Below are positions 34,201-45,142 of a DNA stretch of 64,000 nucleotides, piece by piece. How positions within the stretch are numbered: position 1 is the stretch's first letter; each line of letters opens with the position of its first letter. The notes beneath the pieces were generated by a model that searched no databases, was not told the DNA's origin, and saw nothing but the letters and a program-made list of their open reading frames with translations. The position numbers and the translations under genes are program-made. The DNA is taken from NCBI RefSeq assembly GCF_010183535.1, contig NC_071333.1, positions 19,652,587 through 19,716,586 on the forward strand, given 5' to 3'. The DNA comes from Caenorhabditis remanei. Its lineage: Eukaryota; Nematoda; Chromadorea; Rhabditida; Rhabditidae.

Positions 34201-35853
34201 ATGTCGCAAAAGTTATTTCTCCCTCAAATCTATCCATTTCAGTGCGATTTTTGAGCTGTCTACACAAAAAAGTTGATAATTACAAAAACGTAGCTCTATA
34301 TTCGATCTGTGTGATCCATGAATATTAACTTTGTGAGAAAAGTTGTTTTACTATGATGCAATCTCAAATTTGAACATAAAAAATAGAGTTCTATTTTTGT
34401 AGTTGCCAAGGGAGTTATAGTCATTTCGGATGGGCAGCTCAAAAATTACAGTGCTGTTCTGCACTGGAATTAATTGATTTGAATGAGTGCTAAGGAGTGC
34501 CTATAAATAATTGTCAACTACAAATACAAAGCTCGGGTTTTGGTTTGTATGATTTAAGAAATTAATTTTTTGGGACCATCAGTGATACTAGGCCACATTT
34601 TTAAAGTTTCCATTCACATTTTCCACTAAAGTTACCTAAATTGTGTTGTAGAGCAGATAATGCGACTTACATGTGCTTCCTGATTTCTTCTCCGCGTTGG
34701 TTCCGGTGAAACATCCGAGTCAGAACATGATGGATGGCAGTATGAGGGGGATAACAAATTTCTGCGCGTCGAGCTTTTCTGGAAATATTTGTGAAATTAT
34801 TGAAAATGTAGTTATCAAAAGGAATAAAAGGTATTGATCAAAATTATGCTTATATGTTGATTGTGGGTTGTGTTTTCAAACTGATTAAGTGGCTTACAGG
34901 TGTATTTGGATTCTTTCGACGCATTGGTTGTGGTGATTCATCTGAAGAGTCTGTGAGTGGTGATAAAACTCGGTACAATGGTACAACTCGGCGGCGAGTG
35001 GAGCTCCTCTGAAATAATTTATGAATTTATTGAAAACTTTATTACAAAAGGAAAAAATGATCATGATCAAAATTATGCGGACATGATGTTTGTTGGTTGT
35101 ATTTTTCTCTGCTATCTCGCTGATATACAAACGTGGGATATCGTCTTGACGATTTGACTTACTGGAGTGTGCGTTCCCTTCGCCGAATAGTGTGCCGGCA
35201 AAACATAATCAGGCGTTGGTGCCCGACGACGACGAGAAGATGATTGGACGTCACGACGGGAAGATGTTTTCTGAAATTATATTTTAGTTTGAAAAACAAT
35301 AATTTTGATAATCGGACTCTATAAAATGTGTTTTCGAGCTGTTAATGTCACTTACAGTTGTTTTTTGAATCTTTCTTCGTTTTGGTTCCGGTGATCCTTC
35401 CGAAGATTCCGAAGATTCAGAAGATGATGACGGTAGGCGGTTTGAGGTGGATGGCACGTTTCGGCGATTGGAGCGTCTCTGAAATTATTTATGAGTTTAT
35501 TGAAAAAGCAAAGTCGATCTTGATCAAAGTTATGCAAACATGATGCTTGTGGGTCCATCAATGACCGGTTTTCACAAAGATCGCGATGATACACAAACGT
35601 GGACTTACTGAGACGTGCACGTTTCTTGAAGAGTTTGGTGGCAGACCATTATCCGGCGATGGTGAAAGACGAATAGAGGTCGGCTGGGCGCCACGAAGAG
35701 CAGAAATTCTCTGAAATATTTTTTTCTAAATAATTATTTTGATTATTACTTCATAATTTATAACTTGTTTATAAAAAATAAGTTCTGTAAAAGAAAAATG
35801 CTTACCGGCATTGGAGATTTGGAAGAGTCGCAAATGTTTTGTTGTTGAGACAT
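31209..35853 (-). CDS. Gene C: multi-homeodomain protein, 16 exons, 850 aa
   Basis: Exons (5' to 3'): 35853-35806, 35710-35609, 35478-35356, 35270-35163, 35008-34898, 34778-34671, 33820-33665, 33618-33427, 33376-33206, 33158-33042, 32923-32783, 32739-32635, 32584-32438, 32242-32072, 32019-31834, 31775-31209. All exon lengths are multiples of three with phase-0 junctions. Domain order is as in gene B: Ser/Arg-rich N-terminus, acidic linker (exon 7), six homeodomain-like repeats with introns just before helix 3 (VARFFRRERKK, VTAWFIRRRQKQ, VSHYIRKHLRRQ, LKHFLRDK, ILSLAHKLRER, VNGYFSMRRRLDRERG), acidic tail. It is a tandem paralogue of gene B, with corresponding exons 9, 10, 11, 12, 13 and 15 of identical length. 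It differs by one extra N-terminal intron. The frame is intact throughout. Confidence 0.85.
33821..34670. mobile_element. MITE-family copy in gene C intron 6
   Basis: Starts TACAGTACCGGCC at 34,085, followed by family wording 'cagttgaaaatttt', 'ttgtagttggcatttttttgtgcgaacacttcc' and inverted-sense 'ttttactatgatgcaatctcaaatttg'. Family sequence continues to about 34,640. It is orthologous in position to the copy in gene B intron 5. Confidence 0.6.
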
Positions 35854-37000
35854 CTGAAATACTCAATAGTTGAAAGACACTTGAACAAAAACAGGGTGAG
35901 AAGTGATAGAACCGAAAAAATGTGTGTAATACGCGAGACATCATTCATTTTCTAATTTTATGTCAATGACCTATCCGTTTTCCTGTTTTTAGAAGGAATA
36001 AAAATGTATCAGCCAAAAAAAATTGACGAAAATGGTGTAAGCAGTGCCAACTTGCGGTGGGAGGCAGTTATTAAATAGAAAAAAAGGTCGGTTTAAGTAC
36101 CTAAAAAACACTTTGGTAGAAAATTGATTTTACCCAAAAAAATGAAGATTCTTGGTATAGGTTTCGCGAAAAAGTAGTGGTTGTAAAAATGTACAACGGT
36201 CGCAGCGACTGTTGTTGCGAATGTCTGCCCTACATACCTACTCACAAAAAATGTTTTTTTTTGCTTGACTCAATTAAATTCATCTACACAGTTTTTCGCT
36301 AAGTGAGCTAATAAAAAAAACCATACTTACTGTGATTTCAATTCTCAGCCAGTTCACTGACTATGCATGTAAAAATTACGCAAAAAGGAAGGGCAACGTT
36401 GATTGACAGAAAGTGGTGAAAATGTAGTAGAAAAGAAGACAGTGAGAGAGCGAAAAAGAGAGAGTAAATTCCGGAAAGAGACATAGAGAAAAAATTGACC
36501 GAAGGACCGCCGGGTTTTGAATGCAAACACTATGCCTCCCGTCTCATCCAAAACCAAAGAAGAGGACAGACGGGTGCGCCTCCGCCGCGTTTTCTCTAGG
36601 CAATGAAAGAAAAGGAAAAATGTGGAAAAGGTTATTATTTTTTTTCTCTTTATGTGTTTTTTATTATCGTGGTGCCTCCAACGCAAAACTGGTGCGTATC
36701 TGATGGGTATCGATTTTGCAAATAAAAAAAAAGGACGTGAAATACGTCGAGATAACCATGCGGGGCAGTTGCTCACCTCCCATTCATCGTGGTCTCTCTA
36801 CAATGGCTTGGTCAACCTTGGGCGGGCGATTATCTTTGCTTTGTGTCTTTCTCGAAGAGTAATAGACGGTTAGAAAGAAGTGGCTTCCTCACCACTCTTA
36901 AATGATTATGACTGAACTAAAACGTATTGCTGATTCGGAGGTGGAAAAGTGTATATTTATTGGAAATAGACTGAAGTAGTAAAAATGACAGAAGGAAAAG
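35854..37000. promoter_or_regulatory. Gene C upstream region
   Basis: Counterpart of 27,343-28,720. The 36,370-36,920 portion is the well conserved block, with the same 'tgcgcctccgccgcgttttctctag' and 'cgaagagtaatagacggttag' signatures. No convincing coding sequence: the open frames differ between the two copies. Confidence 0.4.
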
Positions 37001-37990
37001 TATTTTTGTTGTATAATTTTTTTGTGTTCAGAAGGTAAAAATTTCATGACTTTCTTAGGAGATAGGGGACCCTCAGATGACCTTCATATTGACGGCCTTG
37101 TTATTTTGATGAATGTGGGACTAAACGTCACGGATTTCAGTTTGCAGTGAAGTGAAATCAGGGAAGTTCACAATAGTGAGATACACCAGTCTGAAAATAA
37201 ACTTTTGGTAGGTTTCAATTTCAGCCCTTTATTATGTTATGCTTAATAACTATTAAAAAGAAACCGAAGTTCTTGCAGTTAAGGTAAAAAAGAAATTATT
37301 TGAGTTCGATGGAGTCCTCTAAGTTACAGATACATCAATAAATGGAGTATTCAAAAGCTTCTTAATATCATTTTCAAGCGTTTTGAGATATTATTTACTA
37401 TCGAACCATTTATTACTTGATTTGCAGCTTTGTCAAAGAAACTTGCACTAGTACTATGTCGCAATCTCACATCAGAACATATTCCTTATCTATAACATTT
37501 TTACATCAAGCATGAACTTGTTGTATGACACATAAATAAAATTACTGCAGAAGTTCTCTGATTATTTTATTTAATAAAGCGTTTTCACAAACCATCGTGT
37601 CATTTTTTATCTTCTGATTATTAGCCTGCAGAAAAGCTTCAAAAAACGTTATCAAACATGGGTATTTTTTTACCAAAAATAGGCATTTTTTTCAAAAACC
37701 ATTGGTTTGATTCTTATTGAGTCTCTTAGTTTTGTTACCCGGTATTTAAATCTCAAATGAGACATTTTCGAAAAACAATAGTTCGTTTTATGGTCTTTAC
37801 GACTTCACAAATTGACGTTTCTTCTTTGTGGAACATTCTCATTGTTTTCATAGCATGGTGATAAATAAATCACTAGAAAACCCTAGTCGAATCAACTCAT
37901 AAAATTGAAATCAAAGAAAAAGTGCGACTACCGACTAATAAAATGAAAGTTCCGTGACGATCGAGACAGGTTTCCTTGTTATTCTTTGAT
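37001..37990. other. AT-rich intergenic DNA
   Basis: I see no gene, RNA or repeat here that I can support. It lacks the 28.8-kb MITE found at the corresponding place in the first duplication copy. Confidence 0.4.
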
Positions 37991-38230
37991 AAATGTGTCT
38001 ATTTTAATGTGTTTTCACGCTTTTTCAGAGCTATCAATCTTATCAGGGATTCAATCAATCGTATCTTTTGGCTTTGGGGTTTTGGGGTATAAAAAGAACT
38101 CTCATTTCTAGATAATCATCTTGCATTTTACTCCTTTCTCCAAGACGCAGTGTGTATGCGTCGCCACAGTATTATATTCCCCTGCTTTTTTTAGAATTAT
38201 TGTTTATTTTTATTTTGTGGATATTATGAA
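37991..38230 (+). promoter_or_regulatory. Leader cassette 2 (degenerate)
   Basis: TATAAAAA at 38,088 is followed by 'aatcatcttgcattttactcctttctc' as in the other cassettes. The stem is shortened to GACGCA/TGCGTC (38,144-38,162), and the 13-codon ORF is lost, since the loop sequence differs. A GTGAGTTG donor follows at about 38,235. Further downstream, 39,000-39,060 ('gtcagtgtaagatggtcagcgtagtttg') matches 29,769-29,820 of the first copy, but I find no B-chain exon. Confidence 0.5.
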
Positions 38231-39221
38231 GCAGTGAGTTGAATTTATTTTACTGAAGATCATCTTTTTTTCTATACCAATATCAGTTAAAATTGTTTAG
38301 TTTTCTAGAAAAATAACGTTGTAGTATTCATATATAATATTTTCTTTATTTTCTCTGAAGGATATTTAACTAAATCTGTCATCACGTGTATCTTAGTCAG
38401 TTTCAGTAAGATTAGTGGAATCTCAATAACATCAGAAAGATCGTGATTTTCTCTACCGATATTAATTGAACGTTTTTGATTTACTTGAAAAAAAGTGGTC
38501 CAAAACTTCAAATTTTCCCATAACTTGATTTCAAACAGAAACATACATGTTGTAATTCAACACAGCCTAACAGCTTATGTAAAAACTCTTGTTTTCCCTT
38601 AGCCAATTATTTTTTTCAGAATTTTCCGACGGATGTCAAACGACCCGAATGAATTGTAACCAGGTGCTGCCTGAAACAGTTCTAATTTTTTATGTTTTTT
38701 TTCTGAATTATTCGTTCAAAATACGGTAACCAGAAAAACTGTTTTAGTAATAAAGTATTCGTTCCCACAACTCAGAAAACTTAAATTTAGGGTAACAAAT
38801 CAGAAATCTGAAATCAGAAGTCTGCTTTCAGTAATGTTATGCGATTATAGAGGACCTATTGTCTCCGCGTAAATCGACACATAGAGATTTGAATCTCTTA
38901 AATCGTCACTAGATGATAGCTCTGTAAGTCGACCGAGTTGACGGTTCCTAGGCCAGTGACTTTTTTCTTACCGATTTCAAGAATATAGGAGTTTTTGTCA
39001 GTGTAAGATGGTCAGCGTAGTTTGCCACTGTAATTGGTTAGTCTGTGTGATGGTCTAGGGCTTGAATTCTTTGCATGGCCGCATTTTTTGAAATTCTAGA
39101 CCACCGTGCCAATCAGAAAATTCGCTTTGAGCTGAATTTCCTTCTCAAAAAATTTTAACCAATAAAAAAAATAAACATTTATTTTCCATAATATATACAT
39201 AAAATAGCTGCGGGTCCTCTC
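38231..39221. other. Intergenic remnant of the second cassette unit
   Basis: AT-rich; includes the 39,000-39,060 match to the cassette-1 intron. No coding exon is recognised. The poly(A) region of the minus-strand gene E begins near 39,180. Confidence 0.4.
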
Positions 39222-40811
39222 TTAATCAACCACCACCTCAGTCTCCTCCAATTCCACTTTGATCTCTGCTCCCTCTGCGATTTTCGATGACTCCGCAATA
39301 GTTGTTGGCGGCTTAGTGTCCTCCACCTCCTCTTTGACGTTCATCTCATCCTTTACAATCTTACAAACTCCTTTTCCAATTTCTGTCAACGCCCGCATCC
39401 ATGTCGGTTGAACGGCTATCCCGAATCCATGAGTTGCCTGTGACAGATGCTCCATTCCACGATTCAACTCCTCATTTTTTGACGCCTTCGCACAAATTCC
39501 AGTGATTGGTGGCACCACTGAAGACAATACACCTGACAGTGCTTCCATGCATTCCTTGAATCCGTCCGCATCGAAAAAGCTTCCAATATCCGCCGAGCCA
39601 TCCTCCATCACCTCATTTGCAACTTCCCGCGCGATTCCCGCCACTGGATAGTCCTCTTTCACTATCTCATCCAAATCTTTCGCCATGTGAACGGCTTCAG
39701 CTTCGGACAACGCGACCATTTTGTTGGGGAACACTTCTTGTCTGTGGTAGATGTTCACTGGGATCTCTTTCTCCATCATCTGACGCCGCATCGTCCCCCC
39801 ACAATTTTTTAGTTTTGTTCTGGAAATAAAATAGATAAAATAATGAAAAATGCTATTAGAAAACTTTAGATTCCCTATCAAATTTTCAAAGTTTTGAGCC
39901 CCATATTGCCCGATTTGAAGTCATTTTTTCGATGGCCTAGATATCTGAAATTTCGGATTGCTAGGCCACCAGCCTCAAAATTCTCCAAAATATGCAAATA
40001 TGGTGTTAGAAATTACGGAAGTTGTGAAAAAAGATGAATATAACACTGGTTTTAAAAAAATCTGGAAAAAAAATTGTCTGAAAATTTCAGATTTTTCAAA
40101 AACCAGTTAAGCGACCGATTTTCACAAAGAAATTGTTACAATTCAGATCATACATCGAATCCCTGTTTTGGAGCAATTCATTTCGGTGGCCTAGAAATCC
40201 AAAATTTCGGATTTCTAGGTTATCGAAAATTTTTCCTCGTCCGTTTCGCTTATTTAGTGCTGTCAGCCTATATATACAGGGAAAAACTTTTCATCCCCTA
40301 AAAACACAAAAACAAAAAGGTAGGCCAGCACTAACAACATTAGAATTTAGAGTGTTTCCGCATATCAAGGGTCGGATAATTGGCGCCGAAATTCAAATTT
40401 GTTGGAACTCTTTTCTTGATAAAGTCATTTTTTCAACTATAAATCAGAATTAGAAGAAATTGTTCAAATTTTCGATTAAAATTAAAAAAAATTGATTCAT
40501 TTTTGTAGCCGTGCCTTGACAAGTAGAATTTCAAAAGTATAATTTTAATTATTACCTTCTCAAAGTGTTTGCCAAGCTGGAACTGTTGAGCTTCTCCACT
40601 CCATTCGAACGTCGGTCGACTTCAGCTGTCGTTATCTAAAATTTAGTTAATTAATTGAAAAATCAAATAGAAAACTTACATGATAACCGTTTGCGGCCTT
40701 TCCCATACTATTTCTGGCGATAATCGTCTCGAAGATGTCATTCGACGGGTCCTCTGGCTGGAATCCCGTTGGAATTGCGTCCAGTGTGACTATCATGCTG
40801 CTGGACTGCAT
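39222..40811 (-). CDS. Gene E: unknown protein, 3 exons, about 269 aa
   Basis: Exons 40811-40680 (44 codons from ATG, after a TTTTTCAG site nine bases upstream that could be a trans-splice acceptor), 40635-40556 (80 nt, ends phase 2), and 39819-39222 (stop TAA). Phases agree across both introns. I do not recognise a domain. The middle (about residues 120-200) is a predicted helical segment rich in Ala/Glu/Val with the run SSVVPPITGICAK and no signal peptide or clear membrane span. The C-terminus is acidic with two VKEEVE/VELEETE-type motifs that could be SUMO-site-like. A soluble nematode-specific protein is the safest description. Confidence 0.7.
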
Positions 40812-40949
40812 GATGGCTGAAAAATAAAAACGTTTTTTATTTCACATTAAAAATTCAGTAATGGAACAATAAATTATACTTTTTTATGGTTATTAAATGC
40901 AAAAAAATGTATAAAGAAGAAAAAACAATAAATAATAAACGTGGCAAGG

Positions 40950-41050
40950 GAAGAGTGACACGATCGATGCGACTGTATACGCGCACGCGCACGCGCCGCG
41001 ACCGCAACGCGTGAGACACCGCAGAGGCGGGGGCGTTCTTTTCGAGTATG
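40950..41050. promoter_or_regulatory. CG-rich island upstream of gene E
   Basis: A sharply GC-rich stretch in AT-rich surroundings: 'acgcgcacgcgcacgcgccgcg', then 'aacgcgtgagacaccgcagaggcgggggcg'. It lies about 150 bases upstream of the gene E start and is the likely promoter of that gene. This is inferred from position and composition only. Confidence 0.45.
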
Positions 41051-41199
41051 CATATGTCACATTCCTAGTAGTACATAGGGCTAAAATATATTTTTATTAA
41101 AATCGAAAAATTAGTGGTATGAGAAAAGTTGGAAAAATATGTGGAAGGGTAACTGATCATTTGATATGGCTTTAGTATTAGTCACCCTTTCAAGATCAT

Positions 41200-41546
41200 C
41201 ACTAAAATATTCAGCGAACTAGAAAAAGGGGACAGGAGCGAATAACATAATGGGAATCAGTACAGCAGATTAGTCGGATACTCTTCCTTTCACGTGCTCT
41301 ATATATCAATGTTTTCTTCATAGTGGACGTCACTATTGTTTTCAGATTTCCAACTTATGATTTTCTCTGCGTCTCTCGACTAGATATCCAGTATAAAAGG
41401 CAGCTGCTGGCTCAAGAAAATCATTCTGCATCTTACTCTCTCCCTTCCTCCTGGCGACGCAATGAGCGCGTCGCCTCCTATATTAACCCCTGATTATTTT
41501 TGAATTCTAATTTTTATTTTTACGGGTTCTTGTGCCGGTTGAAAAA
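41200..41546 (+). promoter_or_regulatory. Leader cassette 3: promoter, hairpin and 13-codon ORF
   Basis: Same order as cassette 1: 'gtggacgtcac' (about 41,324), TATAAAAG at 41,392, an 8-bp stem at 41,453-41,475, the ORF MSASPPILTPDYF at 41,462-41,503, and a GTAAGTTG donor at 41,547. This cassette has the best downstream transcript structure: a TTTTGCAG acceptor at 41,849 and AATAAA at 41,988. Confidence 0.7.
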
Positions 41547-41863
41547 GTAAGTTGAACTTCATCTTGAACCAAACAAATGGAAATTCTTTCATTCAAACCA
41601 GCTCTTTCCAAAAATAAATATGTGATAGTAAATGGCTATAATTGTTTTTAGAAATTTGGGGGAGGAGTCTGTCCCTTGATTAACAAACATTTTAGGTCAG
41701 AATTAGTTATTTCCTAATCTAAAAATAAGGTTTTCAAAATGTTTGTTGTGGATACTAATGTCAACGTCACCCCAATCGTTTAGTTAACATCCACCTAGTT
41801 CTTTGTTTTGCGACACTTTAACACTAATTATTACTCTCACATTTTGCAGATCATCAGGAACGG

Positions 41864-41971
41864 ATGATTGTAATGATCATCCTTCTAGTCCTCGTCGTGC
41901 TCTTCATTACCGCCACCACCATCATAGCTCTCTTCAAGCCAGACGTGTTCCGGATGATCAAGGCGTTATAA
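41864..41971 (+). CDS. 35-aa single-pass membrane micropeptide downstream of cassette 3
   Basis: Exon 2 starts at 41,850 after TTTTGCAG. Its first ATG (41,864) opens a 35-codon frame: a hydrophobic span (MIVMIILLVLVVLFITATTI, then IAL) followed by a short basic tail (FKPDVFRMIKAL) and TAA. AATAAA lies 17 bases after the stop. Together with cassette 3 this forms a compact two-exon transcription unit of about 600 bases. The mRNA would also carry the upstream 13-codon ORF, so translation of the membrane peptide would need reinitiation or leaky scanning. Size and topology recall regulatory membrane micropeptides, but I recognise no family. Confidence 0.5.
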   Translation: MIVMIILLVLVVLFITATTIIALFKPDVFRMIKAL

Positions 41972-42399
41972 TTTTTATTTTTGCTCCAATAAATGTTTGA
42001 ATTGAAATATAAGTTTTTGTTTATATTTTCTTTTAGCTGCATATGATTTTGTTTTCACTCATGAAAATGAATCAAGAAAACAGAGTAATCAGGCAGTCTC
42101 ATGTGATGCAAACTTCAAAGGACAGAGTTTTGCATCTACGAGTGGAATTAGTAATAAAAATTATTTTAGACGTTATCTTTCCACAACTCGTTTTTCAAAC
42201 TGAAGCTCCTGGCACTCACCATAGTATCTTTCAAAAGTTTTCTTCAAATGCTTTACAGGTTCTTTTATGATTGATTTTAACCACACTCTGCTGCCGTTTC
42301 CCTGAGACATTAACTGTGAGAGTATAAAATTCGAGATTGAACTTTTGTAATCTAGGATTTCCACTGATAATTTAAAATATATCATTAGTCAGCTTTTCG

Positions 42400-42773
42400 A
42401 AATAAAGTTATACAGCGAACTAGAAGTATAATAACAAGAAAAAGTTGGAGATTTCAACTAAAACACAAGTCGGGAATCAATACAGCAGATTAGCCGGATA
42501 CTCTTCATTTCACGTATTCTATATTTCAGTGTTTTCTTCGTGCTTAGTGGACGTCATCGTTGTTTTCAGATTTCCACCTGGTCTCTTTCTCTGCGTCTCT
42601 CGACTAGGTATCCAGTATAAAAGGCAGCTGCTGGCTTATGAGAATCATTCTGCATTTTACTCCCCTTCTCCCTGGCGACGCAATGAGCGCGTCGCCTCCC
42701 ATGTTAACCCCTGATTATTTTTGAATTCTAATATTTTATTTTATTTTTACGGGTTTTTGTCCCGGTTGAAAAA
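42400..42773 (+). promoter_or_regulatory. Leader cassette 4: promoter, hairpin and 13-codon ORF
   Basis: TATAAAAG at 42,616, an 8-bp stem at 42,674-42,696, the ORF MSASPPMLTPDYF at 42,683-42,724, and a GTAAGTT donor at 42,774. The upstream 'agcagattagccggatactcttcatttcacg' matches cassettes 1, 3 and 5, so at least 200 bases of promoter are shared. Cassettes 3, 4 and 5 are spaced about 1.2 kb apart and form tandem duplicates. Confidence 0.7.
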
Positions 42774-42851
42774 GTAAGTTGAAACTCATTCTGAACCAAA
42801 ACAAGGTCTCAGATCTTCCCGATAATGAGGGACAGAAGGGTCTTCTTTCAG

Positions 42852-43011
42852 CTCCTCGCCTCTGCGAAAGACGCGTAACCATCTTCGTGTTTGAAGTATG
42901 CGGAAAGGCATGCCAATCAAGTAAGTTCACCTAATATTAGTACCGATAACACAAATTCCAAATTCCAGATACGGGTTTCAATCTAGCTTCGTTCTCCATC
43001 TGACACCAGTG
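42852..43011 (+). pseudogene. Insulin-like B-chain exon downstream of cassette 4
   Basis: After TTCTTTCAG, exon 42,852-42,920 encodes PRLCERRVTIFVFEVCGKACQS: C-x11-C and C-x3-C spacing, with VCG before the last cysteine, as in nematode insulin-like B chains. It joins in phase 1, via a GTAAGTTC donor and ATTCCAG acceptor (42,968), to a short exon that stops at 43,001-43,003 after NTGFNLASFSI. No A chain is present. The leader supplies a stop rather than a start in this frame. AATAAA follows at about 43,082. Probably a relic, or an unrelated short peptide. Confidence 0.45.
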
Positions 43012-43559
43012 AAGCTATGATGAAGTAATGAAAATATGCTGCCCTCTTTTCGTTATTTTATTTTAATTTTATTTTTTTTCTAATAAATTATGAATTGAAA
43101 TATGAATTTTTGTTTTCATTCTCTTTCAGCTACATATGATTCTGTTTTTTCTCATGGAAATAAATCAAGAAAACAGGGTAATCAGACAGTCCCATGTAAC
43201 ACACTTCAAAGGATTAAACCTCATTTCTATTAATGGAATCAGTAGAAAAAAATCAGACGCTCCTTGTACGACTCGTTTTTCTGGGGTCCCCGTTTTTTTT
43301 CCATAACATTTTTCGAAAGTTTTCTTCAAAAACATGACAGGTATTTTTATAATTTTCTATAGATTCACAATCTGCAGCCGTTTTCAGGAGACATTAGCAT
43401 TAGCTGTGAGAATACAGAATCCTGGATGAACCAGCTAGTACAAAAATAGAGAAAAGTGAACATTTGTAATCTGGACTGCCCACTGATCATTTGATATACC
43501 TTATTATTCATCTTTTCAAAATCTTCACTGAGTGGAAGGATTAAGATGTTCAGCCAACT

Positions 43560-44012
43560 AGAAATTTAATAACAAGAAAAGGCACAAACTAGAGCGGATA
43601 GCAAATCGGGAATCACTACAACAGATTAGTCTAATACCCCTCACCTGCTCTATATCTTCATATTTTCTTCATGCATAGTGGACGTCATCGTTATTTTTCA
43701 TACTTTCATCTGATATCTTTCTCTGCATCTCTCGACTACGTATTCAGTTTAAAAGACAACTCCTGGCTTGAGAAAATCATTTTGCAATTTACTCGCTTTG
43801 AGCGCGTCGCCTCCCATTTTTACCCCTGATTATTTGTGAGTTCTAAACTGTTTATTTTTATAGATTTTTGACCCAGTGGGAAAGTAAGTTCATCCTGAAC
43901 CAAACGCAATTTTCAAAATTTTCGTGTATAGGCTTTTATCGAAAAATTACTTTTCAGTCCCAAGTGTGTGAATTTTTGCAAAACCCCTTGTGAGCACGAG
44001 GAGAGTGAATAA
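43560..44012 (+). pseudogene. Leader cassette 5 (degenerate) with a Cys-rich exon
   Basis: The TATA box is altered (TTTAAAAG, 43,748). The ORF start is TTG (43,798) in place of ATG, the left half of the hairpin is lost, and the residual frame reads LSASPPIFTPDYL. A GTAAGTTC donor follows at 43,883. Exon 43,958-44,012 after TTTTCAG encodes PKCVNFCKTPCEHEESE and TAA, which aligns with the VC..SC end of the insulin-like B chains next door. It looks like a decaying copy. Confidence 0.45.
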
Positions 44013-45142
44013 ATAAGTATGATGGTTGTGGCTGATGCAATTTAAATCCGTGCTCGAGGGAACAAATTTAAGAAACGTAACTGTGTTCATTGAAACTATA
44101 GTGCATACTAGTGACAAAATCGATTGTAACTAAAAAGTTTAGTTTGATTATTATAATTTCTCAATATATTTATTATAAAAACTTTATGAAAGACTCGAAT
44201 TTTCAGGCCCATTCATGACCGTCCCAGAGTTAGTCTTCTTTCCTCTCCTCGTCTCGAATTCTTGTGCTCTTCAAAAAATTGTTTTTTTTTAATTTTTAAA
44301 AATAAATATGTATTGAACCATGTGCGAATTCTTGTTTTCATTGCCTCTCAATTAGATAGAGTTTTTCTTTGCATTTTATCAATTCAAATGAGAGAATGTG
44401 AAAATTTGAGTTGAAAATTGGGACGACTATATTCAGAGAGGCTCGGGAAAACTAAATAAATGGTTGATTGTTCTGAAAACAAGTCGATTTGTTTTGTGAC
44501 CCGATCGATATGGGGGACATCCTGAAGAATGTCGTCAAAGAAGAGTGAGCTGTAGAAATCTTAAACTCAAACTTATTAACCTAAAAATCCGTCGTGCATC
44601 CAAATTGAAAGCCGTAAATTGTACATAAAGTTTATTCAAGTGGAAGCCAACTATATGAAACGTTTTAATAAAATGACAGAGTTTTATGGTATCAAAATTT
44701 TAAATGGTTTCAAATAATTGTACTGTAACGCGTGGGTAGGCAGTGTGAAATTACAGAGATTTTATCAAGGGTAGACTTAGAAGATTAATTGGAAACGAAC
44801 TGAGAGTTAGTAGAAAAAAGTTGTAGTGCTATTCCAGGGAGACTTCACCCTTCAATAACACTATTAGTGAAATTAAGAAGGAAAAGGAGATAGAATACGA
44901 CAAAACAAGTGAAATAAGGGTGAAATCAAGGAAGAGAGAGTGAAGTTAAGAGAAAAGCAAAGACAATGAAAAGAAATGTTTAATTGTAATGATTTTTAGG
45001 CCCAACGGCATTAAGCTTAGAGAAACATGAAATAAAGAGACTAAATCGAGAATGATTTGTATTTAGAATATTACGTGGAAAAAGGTAAGCATTTTTCTGA
45101 CTCCCACTGATTTTAATATAGTTTTTAGGCCAGTAAAAGGAA
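44013..45142. other. Intergenic DNA and swsn-4 3' end
   Basis: Contains AATAAA at about 44,308 (plus strand) that may end the cassette-5 unit. No other gene is supported. The 44,800-45,120 region is probably 3' UTR or flank of swsn-4 on the minus strand. Confidence 0.4.

Larger units (their letters stand above)
22100..38240. repeat. About 8.7-kb tandem segmental duplication
   Basis: Order in copy 1: 3' flank (22,100), gene B (22,375-27,342), conserved upstream block (28,030-28,720), cassette 1 (29,374). Copy 2: 3' flank (30,900), gene C (31,209-35,853), upstream block (36,370-36,920), cassette 2 (38,088). Offsets of matching landmarks are 8,834 (stop codons), 8,511 (start codons) and 8,714 (TATA boxes), so copies differ by modest indels. 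The MITE at 28.8 kb and the TA repeat are copy-1 specific. The satellite lies only at the left edge of copy 1. Confidence 0.8.

Noticed and set aside
38144..38162. Cassette 2 as an intact peptide-coding unit
   Set aside because: The ATG of the 13-codon ORF and the downstream exons are lost. Only the TATA box, shortened stem and donor remain.
39617..39829. Plus-strand frame opposite gene E exon 3
   Set aside because: It is antisense to a spliced, phase-consistent gene, with no independent support.
44508..44550. Twelve-codon ATG frame MGDILKNVVKEE as a micropeptide
   Set aside because: It is too short, with no promoter, paralogue or conservation to support it.
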